This document shows, in pieces, positions 46,056 to 54,651 of a stretch of DNA of 64,000 nucleotides; the first letter of the stretch is position 1; the number at the start of each line of letters is the position of its first letter. The position numbers and the translations under genes were made by a program. The notes under the pieces were generated by a model. The model was given only the letters and a program-made list of their open reading frames with translations. It was not told the DNA's origin and made no database searches. The stretch is from Rhizobium sophorae (GTDB lineage Bacteria > Pseudomonadota > Alphaproteobacteria > Rhizobiales > Rhizobiaceae), in assembly GCF_013087515.1 (NCBI RefSeq), contig NZ_JABFCN010000070.1, forward strand, positions 1-64,000, in the 5' to 3' direction.

Positions 46056-46640
46056 TCATTCCCCGTTTTTGTCTGCAGATTGGGCCGGCGAATAGAAGCC
46101 GAGCGGTTCTGGGCTGATCTCGATCCGGCCCTGCAAGGCGGCTAGAATCGTTTCGAGTACTGAGCGACGTTCGCGCGAGATTTCCCTGTTCCAGAAGCGC
46201 AGGACGGAATAGCCATTCACATTGAGCCATTCAGTTCGGCGCTGATCGGACGCGCTATCGGCATGCTGGAAGCCGTCGACTTCGACGATCAATCGTTGTT
46301 CACGACAGAGGAAATCGACAATGAACGGACCGAGGGGAACCTGCCGTGCGAATTTGTAGCCGTTCAGGCGGCGGGCGCGCAGGTCGCTCCAGAGGTGGTA
46401 CTCCTCTTCGGTTTCGTTGCGGCGAAGAGCCCTGGCTTGGCCCGTCTTGTTGGTACGATGTTTCCGGATATCCTGTTTGATAATTTTCGTCGCACCCGCA
46501 GCCCCCTCATCCGCCCTTCGGGCACCTTCTCCCCGAGGGGAGAAGGGGGAAGCCGCAACGTCCACCGTTCCCTTCTCCCCAGCGGGGAGAAGGTGGCCCG
46601 AAGGGTCGGATGAGGGGGCTACAGACGCGACGCTAGCCAT
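46056..46640 (-). CDS. DUF559 (Vsr-like fold) protein with repeat-derived N-terminus
   Basis: DUF559 domain, an endonuclease-like fold related to very-short-patch repair enzymes. The conserved part runs from about HRTNKTGQARALRRNETEEE through VPLGPFIVDFLCREQRLIVE, with the acidic EVDGFQHADS, to VNGYSVLRFWNREI. The only ATG in frame near the 5' end overlaps the amidohydrolase stop (ATGA at 46638-46641) and makes a 194-residue protein. Its residues about 7-47 are encoded by a palindromic repeat (46500-46620). A non-ATG start just before the domain is an alternative. Function is unknown. It is co-transcribed with pyrimidine genes by position only. Confidence 0.72.
   Translation of the reverse strand: MASVASVAPSSDPSGHLLPAGEKGTVDVAASPFSPRGEGARRADEGAAGATKIIKQDIRKHRTNKTGQARALRRNETEEEYHLWSDLRARRLNGYKFARQVPLGPFIVDFLCREQRLIVEVDGFQHADSASDQRRTEWLNVNGYSVLRFWNREISRERRSVLETILAALQGRIEISPEPLGFYSPAQSADKNGE
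46500..46620. repeat. Palindromic repeat between the amidohydrolase and DUF559 domain
   Basis: Imperfect inverted repeat with arms at about 46500-46534 (agccccctcatccgcccttc ...) and 46584-46620 (... ggatgagggggct). The same words occur at 24573-24743. It lies at the 5' end of the DUF559 gene and is open in that gene's frame. Confidence 0.88.
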
Positions 46641-47893
46641 CACACCGCAATCTCCGCCGTCTCGACCACCGCATGGAACAGCACATCGGCTCCCGCCATC
46701 GCCCATTCCTTGGAGATCTCTTCCGCCTCATTGTGCGAGAGGCCGCCGACGCAGGGGCACATGACCATCGTTGCCGGTGCGACCTTGGCGGCCCAGCAGG
46801 CGTCGTGGCCGGCGCCGGAGATGATGTTCATGTGGCTGTAGCCGAGCCGCTCGGCAGCGTCGCGCACCGACGTGACCAGTTTCGGATCGAAGGTGATCGG
46901 CTCGAAGTGGCCGATCGCCTCGATGGAACAGCCGACGCCGAGTGCATCGGTGATCTCAGGCGCTTTCGCCTCGATCTTTGCCCGCATGCGGTCGAGCTTC
47001 TCTTTGTCGGGCGAGCGGATGTCGACGGTGAAGACGACCTTGCCCGGCAGGACGTTGCGCGAATTCGGCGAGAAGAAGACCTGGCCGACACCGCCGACGG
47101 CGCCTGGCTGCTCACCCATCGCCACGTCCTGGACCATTTCCAGGATGCGGGCCATGGCGAGGCCGGCATTGACGCGCAGGTTCATCGGCGTCGATCCGGT
47201 ATGGGCTTCCTTGCCGGTCAACGTGAATTCCAGCCACCACAGGCCCTGGCAATGCGTGACGACGCCGATCTGCTTCTCCTCGGCTTCGAGAATCGGCCCC
47301 TGCTCGATGTGATATTCGAAATAGGCGTGCATCTTGCGGGCGCCGACCTCTTCGTCGCCGACCCAGCCGATGCGTTTCAGTTCGTCGCCGAACAGATTGC
47401 CCTCAGGGTCCCTGCGATTATAGGCGAAGTCCAGGCTGTGTACGCCGGCGAAGACGCCTGACGCCAGCATGGCGGGGGCAAAACGCGCGCCTTCCTCGTT
47501 GGTCCAGTTGGTCACGACGATCGGATGTTTGGTCTTGATGCCGAGATCGTTCATGGTGCGCACGACTTCGAGAGCCGCAAGCACGCCGAGCACACCGTCA
47601 TATTTGCCGCCGGTCGGCTGAGTGTCGAGATGCGAGCCGACATAGATGGGCAGAGCATCGGGATCGGTGCCGGGGCGGGTGGCGAACATCGTGCCCATGC
47701 GGTCGACGCCCATGGTCAAACCGGCATCGTCGCACCATTTCTTGAAAAGGCTGCGGCCCTGCGCATCTGCGTCCGTCAGCGTCTGGCGATTGTTCCCGCC
47801 TGCTATGCCGGGGCCGATCTTCGCCATCTCCATGAGACTGTCCCAGAGACGGTCGCCATTGACGCGCATGTTCTCGCCTGGTGCTGCCACCAT
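46640..47893 (-). CDS. M20-family N-carbamoyl-beta-alanine / allantoate-type amidohydrolase
   Basis: 417-residue Zn-dependent amidase of the hydantoinase/carbamoylase M20 family. It would hydrolyse N-carbamoyl-beta-alanine (or the beta-aminoisobutyrate analogue) to the amino acid, CO2 and ammonia, step three of reductive pyrimidine breakdown. Metal-site motifs are YVGSHLDTQPTGGKYDG, NWTNEEGARFAPAM and SGAGHDACW, with the dimerisation/substrate motif GKEAHTGSTPM. Allantoate amidohydrolase is a close alternative by sequence, but hydA, preTA and rutR favour beta-ureidopropionase. The start MVAAPGENMR has gaggg nine bases upstream. Confidence 0.9.
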   Translation of the reverse strand: MVAAPGENMRVNGDRLWDSLMEMAKIGPGIAGGNNRQTLTDADAQGRSLFKKWCDDAGLTMGVDRMGTMFATRPGTDPDALPIYVGSHLDTQPTGGKYDGVLGVLAALEVVRTMNDLGIKTKHPIVVTNWTNEEGARFAPAMLASGVFAGVHSLDFAYNRRDPEGNLFGDELKRIGWVGDEEVGARKMHAYFEYHIEQGPILEAEEKQIGVVTHCQGLWWLEFTLTGKEAHTGSTPMNLRVNAGLAMARILEMVQDVAMGEQPGAVGGVGQVFFSPNSRNVLPGKVVFTVDIRSPDKEKLDRMRAKIEAKAPEITDALGVGCSIEAIGHFEPITFDPKLVTSVRDAAERLGYSHMNIISGAGHDACWAAKVAPATMVMCPCVGGLSHNEAEEISKEWAMAGADVLFHAVVETAEIAV

Positions 47894-48032
47894 TTTGTAT
47901 GCCCTCACCTGTTTGCGGCAGTCATGCAAAGGGCATGCCCGCCTGTTCCCGTGGTCCTTCCTGCGCCCCCTTATTGGTTTTGTCGAGCGCCGGAAAATCG
48001 CCAGTTGCCTTTGTTTTGCATCTGGCGGATAA

Positions 48033-48050
48033 TTTGACCGATTGGTAAAC
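48033..48050. promoter_or_regulatory. Candidate RutR operator
   Basis: TTTGACCGATTGGTAAAC, an imperfect palindrome close to the E. coli RutR consensus TTGACCAnnTGGTCAA. It lies between the divergent amidohydrolase and rutR-like genes. The decamer attggtaaac (48041-48050) is repeated exactly at 60489-60498, just upstream of preT. Confidence 0.6.
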
Positions 48051-48193
48051 ATTACAACTTCCACCGCCGGGCTCAAGACGAAAATCACGAAAATTGCCGA
48101 TAAAAATACGGGCAGTTGCTCAAGAAAGCGGCGCGGGTCGCTTTCAACAAAACTTGAGCGAAGAAGTTGAATTTCAAGGGGAAATAACAACCT

Positions 48194-48847
48194 GTGACCA
48201 TACCGAGAGCAGCGAAAACCCTGAGGCGGACGCGAATCCAGGAGGAGAAGGAAGAGCAGATCCTGGAAGCGGCACTCGACGTGTTTTCGGCAAGCGGTTT
48301 CCGTGGTTCGACCATCGACCAGATCGCCGAAGTGGCCGGCATGTCGAAACCTAACCTGCTCTATTATTTCCGCACCAAGGAAGCCATGCACCGGGCGCTG
48401 ATCGACCGGGTGCTCTACACTTGGCTGGAGCCGCTGCGGGCCTTCGACGCCGAAGGCAATCCGGAGACGGAAATCCGCAGCTATATCCGCCGCAAGCTGG
48501 AGATGGCCCGCGATTTTCCGCGCGAGAGCCGGCTTTTCGCCAACGAGGTGCTGCAGGGCGCGCCGCATATCGAGGACGAGCTGAAGGGGCCGCTGAAGGA
48601 GTTGGTCGACGAGAAGGCGGAGGTCATCCGCGCCTGGGCGAAATCAGGCAAGATCGTCAAATGCGACCCCTACCACCTGATCTTCTCCATCTGGTCGACG
48701 ACGCAGCATTACGCGGATTTCGACGTCCAGGTGCGTGCCGTGCTGGGACAGGAACATTCGGGCGAAGGGCGCTTCGAGGATGCGGCGCGGTTTCTGGAAC
48801 AGCTCTTCATTGGCGGCCTGCGACCACCGGATCCCCTTGGGGGGTGA
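48194..48847 (+). CDS. rutR: TetR-family regulator, RutR-like
   Basis: 217-residue TetR regulator. The HTH (about residues 18-65) reads IQEEKEEQILEAALDVFSASGFRGSTIDQIAEVAGMSKPNLLYYFRTKEAM, then a C-terminal ligand domain resembling RutR, with IWSTTQHYADFDVQ late in the protein. RutR responds to uracil and controls pyrimidine catabolic genes. It is divergent from the amidohydrolase gene with a palindromic operator candidate between. The start is GTG 48194, following caaggggaaataacaacct. Confidence 0.87.
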   Translation: MTIPRAAKTLRRTRIQEEKEEQILEAALDVFSASGFRGSTIDQIAEVAGMSKPNLLYYFRTKEAMHRALIDRVLYTWLEPLRAFDAEGNPETEIRSYIRRKLEMARDFPRESRLFANEVLQGAPHIEDELKGPLKELVDEKAEVIRAWAKSGKIVKCDPYHLIFSIWSTTQHYADFDVQVRAVLGQEHSGEGRFEDAARFLEQLFIGGLRPPDPLGG

Positions 48848-48852
48848 GGGTT

Positions 48853-51414
48853 TTACCCTCTCTTCGGGAGCGGCACTCGGGCAAGAATATCCGTCACACC
48901 TTCCATCGTATAAGGCTTCTGCAGCACGGGCGCGTCCGAGTGGCTGTTCGCCTGGGCAATGCCCTCCCCATAGCCCGTGGCAAAAACGAAGGGAACGCCG
49001 TTAACTGCCAGCCGTTCGGCAATCCCGAAACTCGTCTCATCGCCAAGATTGACATCGAGAAGCGCCAGATCGAAGGACTGGCCAGCCAGAATTTCCATCG
49101 CCTCGGTGACACTTGGCGCCGTGGCCACGTGGGCACCGAGCCGGCGCAGGATGTCCTCCCCATCTATGGCGATGATCAGGTTGTTTTCCACCAGCAGAAC
49201 GTTCAGGCCGGCGAGCGGCTGATCGTCGGGAATCGTCTTGCGATCGGCGGCTCCGACCGGAGCCGGCTTTGACGGTTCGCTGGCCGGGCCGACGACATGT
49301 CGCGCCGGAATGCAGAAATCTGCCTCGAGCCCGTCCTTGACGTAGCGGACCTCGGCCTTGCCGCCAAGGTCATAGGGGATAGAGCGGCGGATGATCGTCG
49401 AACCGAAGCCATGGCGTTTAGGTTCGACGACGGGCGGACCATCCTTTTCCCGCCAGCCAATGCGCAGATTGCCCTCGTCGTCGCGGTGCCAGCCGAGTTG
49501 GACGCTGCCGGTGCCGGAAAGGCTGCCATATTTGGCGCTGTTGGTCATCAGCTCATGGAAAACAAGGGCGGCGGTGGAAAAGGCCTGCGGTTCCAGCAGC
49601 ACGTCCTCGCCGCTCATCTGGATGCGTTGCGCGTTTTTCCCGAGATAGGCGGCGGTCTCTGCCAGCAGCAATTGCCGAAGCGAAGCGGGCGCCCAGTGAT
49701 CGCGGGTGATCTGGTCATGGGCGCGGGCGAGTGACTGGATGCGGCCCTCGAGCTGGCGGATGTAGTCGCCAAGGCCGACCGACGTTGCCTGTGACTGCCG
49801 GATAATGCCGGTGATGAGGCTCAATATGTTGCGGACGCGGTGGTTCAGCTCGGCAATCAGCAGTTCCTGGCGCTCGTTTGCCATCTGGCGCGCCATGCTG
49901 ACCTCGTCGGTGAGGCGCAACACCACCTCGATCAATGTGACGCGGATGGTTTCGGCGACACGGCGCTCGGCCTCCGTGAAAGGAAGGGAGCGGCCGCGCA
50001 CCAGTTCCGACCAGGCTTCGAAACTCTTGCGCGGCGTCAGCCTCGGGCCGTTCGGCCCGTATTCCACCGGCTTGTGCGGGTCGCCGCCCCAGCGGACGGT
50101 GCGCACCAATTCCTGACGGAAAAGCACGACATAATCGCGTGGCGAACGCGAGATCGGGATGGCAAGCATACCTGCCACAGAATCGTCGACCTCAAGATCC
50201 GGATAGGCTTCTGCGAGCCTGTCCACGGCATAGATGCGGCCGGCGGCGTTGCGGTTGAGATGGCGGACGAGAGCTGCGAAGCCTCTCTCATTCGGCCCGA
50301 TGCCGGCAAGGGCCAACCGGCCGTTGATCCAGACGCCGATCCCGTCGGCAGGAATGGCGTCGGCGAGCGCCTCGATCAGCCAGGCCGGATCGTCTAGCAG
50401 GCTCGCATTGTCTGCGACGGTGGTGAGAAGCCGGTCGGCAGTGCGGCGCGCCTTGGTCTCGTAGTCGAGAGCCAGTCGCCGTTCGCGGCTTTCAAGGCGC
50501 GACGCAAACATCTGGCCGAAGAGTTCGGCAGTGGAGCGGCTTTGGGCCGAAGGCAGACGCGGGCCGTAGTGATGGCAGGCAAACAGGCCCCAGAGCCTAC
50601 CGTCCACAACGATCGATATGGAGAGCGAAGCGCCAACGCCCATGTTTTTCAAATATTCGATGTGGATCGGCGAGACCGAACGCAATACCGACATGGAGAG
50701 GTCGAGCGGCTGACCGTGCTCGTCGAGCTGCGGCAAGATCGGGACCGCGACGGCGTCGACATCGGCAATGATGCGGAACAGGTTGCGCAAATAAAGCGCG
50801 CGCGCCTGCACCGGAATGTCGGAAGCCGGATAGTGCAGCCCGAGAAAGGAGCCGATGCCGGCCCGGGCGGCTTCCGCCACCACTTCGCCGGAACCGCCTT
50901 CGTCGAAACGATAGACCATGACCCGATCGAAGCCGGTAAGCGCCCGCGCCTGTCTCGCACCTTCGCGGAAGAAAGCTTCAAGTGTTTCCGTGTGGTCGAG
51001 GCGCGACATCATGCTGCGCATGGAGAGGGAGGCGGCGTCACGCCGGTCTTCCTGGCAGCGCTCGCCTTCGATGATGACCTGACCTTCGTTCAGGTGCACG
51101 GCAAGATCGAACCTGTCTTGACCGGGCATCAGGGCAATGCCGAAAATGCGCTCGACGACGTCGGGACCGCGCAGCGTGGTAAGTTTGTTGCGGATGGCGT
51201 GGAGTGCTTCTGGCGTGATCACCGAAACAACGGGGCGGCCGATCGCGTCGGACTGAGCAACATCGAGAAACTCCACGAGATTTGCGGAGGCGCGCATGAC
51301 GATCCAGTCTGTGGATATCGCCAGGAGAAAGCCGAAAGGTTGAACCGATCCAAGCTGATGGATCGGCTCACGGTCGCAATTGGTGAGATCGACGGGTTCG
51401 TGCGTGCCGCTCAT
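48853..51414 (-). CDS. Bacteriophytochrome HWE histidine kinase with receiver domain
   Basis: 853-residue red/far-red light sensor kinase. The PAS region begins with Cys13, the biliverdin-attachment cysteine, in NCDREPIHQLGSVQPFG. The GAF domain holds YPASDIP at 195-201, and the PHY domain holds the tongue motif TPRKSFEAW near 460-468. The kinase is HWE-type (His525 in AELNHRVRN, N-box HELMTNSAKYG, WREKDGPPV). A C-terminal receiver (NVLLVENNLIIAIDGEDIL, LALLDVNLGD) completes it. The gene overlaps the heme oxygenase gene by 4 bases, supplying its own chromophore. No separate response regulator is adjacent. Confidence 0.95.
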   Translation of the reverse strand: MSGTHEPVDLTNCDREPIHQLGSVQPFGFLLAISTDWIVMRASANLVEFLDVAQSDAIGRPVVSVITPEALHAIRNKLTTLRGPDVVERIFGIALMPGQDRFDLAVHLNEGQVIIEGERCQEDRRDAASLSMRSMMSRLDHTETLEAFFREGARQARALTGFDRVMVYRFDEGGSGEVVAEAARAGIGSFLGLHYPASDIPVQARALYLRNLFRIIADVDAVAVPILPQLDEHGQPLDLSMSVLRSVSPIHIEYLKNMGVGASLSISIVVDGRLWGLFACHHYGPRLPSAQSRSTAELFGQMFASRLESRERRLALDYETKARRTADRLLTTVADNASLLDDPAWLIEALADAIPADGIGVWINGRLALAGIGPNERGFAALVRHLNRNAAGRIYAVDRLAEAYPDLEVDDSVAGMLAIPISRSPRDYVVLFRQELVRTVRWGGDPHKPVEYGPNGPRLTPRKSFEAWSELVRGRSLPFTEAERRVAETIRVTLIEVVLRLTDEVSMARQMANERQELLIAELNHRVRNILSLITGIIRQSQATSVGLGDYIRQLEGRIQSLARAHDQITRDHWAPASLRQLLLAETAAYLGKNAQRIQMSGEDVLLEPQAFSTAALVFHELMTNSAKYGSLSGTGSVQLGWHRDDEGNLRIGWREKDGPPVVEPKRHGFGSTIIRRSIPYDLGGKAEVRYVKDGLEADFCIPARHVVGPASEPSKPAPVGAADRKTIPDDQPLAGLNVLLVENNLIIAIDGEDILRRLGAHVATAPSVTEAMEILAGQSFDLALLDVNLGDETSFGIAERLAVNGVPFVFATGYGEGIAQANSHSDAPVLQKPYTMEGVTDILARVPLPKRG

Positions 51415-51947
51415 GGGACGGCTTCCAGCGTGAGGTGCCCGGCTTTGAGGAAGAGATCGAAGACATCGCGGGCGGCGGCGACGGCAGCAGCGTGATCCTC
51501 CAGGTTGGTCGCATCAAGACGATCCATGAAGAGCCGCATGGCGCCCTTCGGGCCCTGCGAGTTCAGGTAGCTGCTGGGTAAGTGATCAGGCGTGGCTTTG
51601 GCGAGCAGCGCGCCGCCGAGCTTGGAGCCTTCCAGGACATAGGCAGCACCCCAGACCGCTGCTTCGCAATGCAAGGCAGGTGGAGGAAGAGGCGCGGGCA
51701 ATCGATCGCCGAGTTCCCTTATGTCGGCAGCGAGCCGGTGCACGCGCCTTCGTTCCTGCCAGTCGGGCAGCAGGCGAGCGATCCCGGCTTCCTCAAGCGC
51801 ATGTTCGACTGATGGTACGACCCGGGCATGCGCGCGCAGGAATGCCTTGTAATCCTGCGTACGTGAGAGGTTGAAACTGCCGAAGAGAGCGTCGACCGCG
51901 GCGTGGCAATCTGCAGTGTGTGCGCGGAGGGCGCTGCGAAGTGACAT
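51411..51947 (-). CDS. bphO: Heme oxygenase (BphO-like)
   Basis: 178-residue biliverdin-producing heme oxygenase of bacterial type. The helical fold begins LRSALRAHTADCHAAVDALFGSF, where a His in HTADCHAAVD is the likely proximal heme ligand. A glycine-containing distal helix follows in AAVWGAAYVLEGSKLGGALLA. Its stop overlaps the phytochrome start (ATGA), so chromophore and apoprotein are co-translated. The start MSLRSALRAH is chosen by family length. Confidence 0.88.
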   Translation of the reverse strand: MSLRSALRAHTADCHAAVDALFGSFNLSRTQDYKAFLRAHARVVPSVEHALEEAGIARLLPDWQERRRVHRLAADIRELGDRLPAPLPPPALHCEAAVWGAAYVLEGSKLGGALLAKATPDHLPSSYLNSQGPKGAMRLFMDRLDATNLEDHAAAVAAARDVFDLFLKAGHLTLEAVP

Positions 51948-52088
51948 GCTGACCGTGTTCCGAGTGATATGGCGGCCGTCCACAACGGACGGTGAATGAG
52001 CGGATATACTGCGGCAACGAGTGATTTCCAGGGAAACGTCTAGGAAAAACATGGGTTTCTCGTCGCACGCAGACGCGCGGCGAGCGCT

Positions 52089-53009
52089 TCAGCCCATCAT
52101 TGCCGGCAGTCCCGCGGCGAGCGTATCGATCGCGAGCCGCACCTTCGGCAGCATGACCGGAGAGCGCAGCCAAACGGCATGGGCATCGAAGACATTGGCC
52201 GGTTCGTGCTTCAACACCTGAATGAGCCGGCCTGCCAGCACCTCCTCACGGACCAGCCAGCAGGGGAGCCAGGCAAGTCCGCGCCCGGCGACGGCCGCAT
52301 CGGAAATCGAAGCAAGGTCGTCGAGCCGTAGCCGCGCCTTTGGCGGCATCCGCCGCCCGGGATCGGTTGCAGTGGGAAAGATCCAGCCCCTATCGTCATC
52401 GCCCCGCCTGTAGACGATGCCTTCATGCTGCGGAATATCGAAGACCGTCTGCGGCGCGCCACGTTTTTCCAGATAGGTAGGCGATGCGCAGACGGTCATG
52501 CGCTGGCGGGCGATCGCCCGGGCCATCAGATCCGGATTGTCCTTCAACGGCCCGTTGCGAATGACAAGATCGAAGCCGTCCTCGAGCAGGTCGACGATAC
52601 GGTCGTTGAAGGAAAGGTCGAGTTCAAGATCCGGATGTTCATCGAGCAGGCGTGCGAGGATCGGCGCGATGCAGTGGCGGCCGAAAAGCACCGGCATCGA
52701 GATGCGCAATCGGCCGCGCACGTCACGCCGGCCGGATTCCAGCATGGCTTCCCCGAGGCGGATTTCCTCCACCGCCCGCAGGCAGCGCTCGTAGAAGAAG
52801 CGGCCTTCCTCGGTAAGGCTCTGCATGCGCGTCGTACGGTTGAAAAGCCGCACGCCGAGACGCTGTTCCAGACGTGCGATCGTCTTGCCGACCGCCGAAC
52901 GCGTGAGATGGAGCCGCTCGGCGGCAGCTGAAAAGCCACCGGCCTCGACGGCTTCGACAAAGATCGAGATACCCTTGAGCTGTTCCAGTTGTTTCCTCTT
53001 TGGAACCAT
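52089..53009 (-). CDS. LysR-family transcriptional regulator
   Basis: 306-residue LysR regulator. The N-terminal winged HTH is FVEAVEAGGFSAAAERLHLTRSAVGKTIARLEQRLGVRLFNRTTR. The effector-binding domain carries DLELDLSFNDRIVDLLEDGFDLVIR, the usual RD-I strand. It is divergent from the quinone-oxidoreductase gene with an 80-base gap, the classic arrangement for a regulator and its target. Confidence 0.92.
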   Translation of the reverse strand: MVPKRKQLEQLKGISIFVEAVEAGGFSAAAERLHLTRSAVGKTIARLEQRLGVRLFNRTTRMQSLTEEGRFFYERCLRAVEEIRLGEAMLESGRRDVRGRLRISMPVLFGRHCIAPILARLLDEHPDLELDLSFNDRIVDLLEDGFDLVIRNGPLKDNPDLMARAIARQRMTVCASPTYLEKRGAPQTVFDIPQHEGIVYRRGDDDRGWIFPTATDPGRRMPPKARLRLDDLASISDAAVAGRGLAWLPCWLVREEVLAGRLIQVLKHEPANVFDAHAVWLRSPVMLPKVRLAIDTLAAGLPAMMG

Positions 53010-53089
53010 TCTGGAGAATTAATATCGCAACTGGTGCGAAATATTCAACGATATGTTTGCGCTCCCCGCAATGGACAAGGAGCAAGACA

Positions 53090-54112
53090 ATGCAGACAAC
53101 ACGGCAGTGGCAGATCGACGCGGTTGGGCCGGAACGCCAACTGACGATCGGCGAGCGGAGGCTCGAACCGGTTTCGGGAAACAGGGTTCTGGTCCGGACG
53201 GAAGCCGTCTCGCTCAATTTCCGCGACCGGCTGGTGATGGAGAGCGGCGTGGGGTTGCCGCTGCAATTTCCCTTCGTGCCGGCTTCCGATATGGCGGGGG
53301 TCGTGGAGGCAGTCGGACCCGAGGTCAGCCGTTTCAAGCCGGGTGATCGGGTCATCTCGACCTTTTCGCCCGACTGGATCGACGGACGCGGCTTGGGCGA
53401 TGCGCGCACGCCACCTTACAAGACGCGCGGCGGCTTTTATCCTGGTGTCCTCTCCCAATACACCGTGCTTTCCGAGGAGTGGTATTCACGCGCGCCCGAT
53501 ACGCTCGATGCGGCGCAGGCAAGCACCTTGCCCTGCGCTGGGCTGACTGCCTGGTTCGCCCTGATCGAACGCGGCGGTCTGAAAGCCGGCGACAAGGTTC
53601 TGGTGCAAGGCACCGGCGGGGTGGCGCTCTTCGGTCTGCAGATCGCCAAGGCGCATGGCGCGGAGGTCTTCATCACATCGGGCAGCGCGGAGAAGCTCGA
53701 ACGCGCCATTGCGCTGGGCGCCGATCACGCGATCAACCGCCATGAAGGCGACTGGGTTGAGCAACTCTATCAGTTGACCGGCGACTATGGCGCCGATCAC
53801 GTGCTCGAGATCGTCGGCGGCCCGCATCTCGGCCAGGCGCTGAAGGCAGTGGCGATCAATGGCCGCATTTCCGTCATCGGTGTGTTCGAGGGGTTCGAGG
53901 TTTCCGGCCCGGCCGGCCCGCTGCTGCTCAAGGCGCCGGTTGTGCAGGGCATTTCCGTCGGCTACCGCCGTGCGCTTGAAGATCTGGTGCGGGCAATCGA
54001 CCAGACCGGGCTGAAGCCTGTGATCGACAAGCGTTATGCCTTCGACGAGTTCCCTGAGGCGCTCGATCATCTCTATCGCGGGCCTTTCGGCAAGGTGGTC
54101 GTCGAGTTCTGA
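53090..54112 (+). CDS. Zinc-independent alcohol dehydrogenase / quinone oxidoreductase
   Basis: 340-residue medium-chain dehydrogenase of the quinone-oxidoreductase type. It has a GroES-like N-domain (SLNFRDRLVMESGVGLP, PFVPASDMAGVVEAVG), then a Rossmann domain with VLVQGTGGVALFGLQIAKAHGAEV. The catalytic zinc ligands of classical alcohol dehydrogenases are not evident. It probably reduces a quinone or enal with NADPH. It is likely controlled by the divergent LysR gene. Confidence 0.88.
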   Translation: MQTTRQWQIDAVGPERQLTIGERRLEPVSGNRVLVRTEAVSLNFRDRLVMESGVGLPLQFPFVPASDMAGVVEAVGPEVSRFKPGDRVISTFSPDWIDGRGLGDARTPPYKTRGGFYPGVLSQYTVLSEEWYSRAPDTLDAAQASTLPCAGLTAWFALIERGGLKAGDKVLVQGTGGVALFGLQIAKAHGAEVFITSGSAEKLERAIALGADHAINRHEGDWVEQLYQLTGDYGADHVLEIVGGPHLGQALKAVAINGRISVIGVFEGFEVSGPAGPLLLKAPVVQGISVGYRRALEDLVRAIDQTGLKPVIDKRYAFDEFPEALDHLYRGPFGKVVVEF

Positions 54113-54119
54113 TGATCGC

Positions 54120-54169
54120 GATTCAAAGTGTTGCAGGGCCGCGCGTCTAAAAAAACGCACGGTGCTGTT
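54120..54169. repeat. Partial RIME-like repeat after the oxidoreductase gene
   Basis: Begins with gattcaaagtg, the same word as the junction of the element at 4070, followed by an imperfect palindrome (gcagggccgcgcgtct ... acgcacggtgctg). It lies 7 bases past the stop codon and may serve as a transcript end. Confidence 0.7.
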
Positions 54170-54170
54170 G

Positions 54171-54581
54171 TCAGGCGCCAGTGGAAACGCCCTGTTCGAA
54201 GGAGAAGCCTTCATCGGCCCAACCGGTCATGCCGCCGATCATCAGCTTCAAGGACAGGCCGAGACGGGAGAGGCGAAGCGCGGCCTTGTCCGCCCCGTTG
54301 CAATGCGGGCCGGCGCAATAGACGACGAACAGCGTTTCGGCGGGCCAGGCCGACATGCGGTGCGCCGTCATCTTGCCATGTGGCAGGTTGATGGCGCCGG
54401 GAATATGGGACTGTGCGAAGAGCGCCGGCGAGCGTGCGTCGAGAAGAACGAAATCGATCTTGCCGGACGCAAAGGCGGCGTGGACATCGGAGCAATCGGT
54501 CTCGAAGGCAAGCTTGGCTGCATAATGGGCAGCGGCGATATCAGCGGCTGCGGCGGGGATTTCTGCGACGGGGCTTGGCAT
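54171..54581 (-). CDS. Single-domain rhodanese-like sulfurtransferase
   Basis: 136-residue rhodanese domain. CDC25-like features are VLLDARSPALFAQSHIPGAINLPHG and the active-site loop VVYCAGPHCNGADKAA with the catalytic Cys. The protein ends with KLMIGGMTGWADEGF. It transfers sulfane sulfur to an unknown acceptor. It is divergent from the GlxA-type regulator with a gap of about 70 bases, suggesting shared control. Confidence 0.9.
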   Translation of the reverse strand: MPSPVAEIPAAAADIAAAHYAAKLAFETDCSDVHAAFASGKIDFVLLDARSPALFAQSHIPGAINLPHGKMTAHRMSAWPAETLFVVYCAGPHCNGADKAALRLSRLGLSLKLMIGGMTGWADEGFSFEQGVSTGA

Positions 54582-54651
54582 TTGCGATTTCCTTTTTTCT
54601 GAAGTTGCCGCCTTGTATCGCCGATGCTAGAGCTGTGTGAAATTGGCCATC

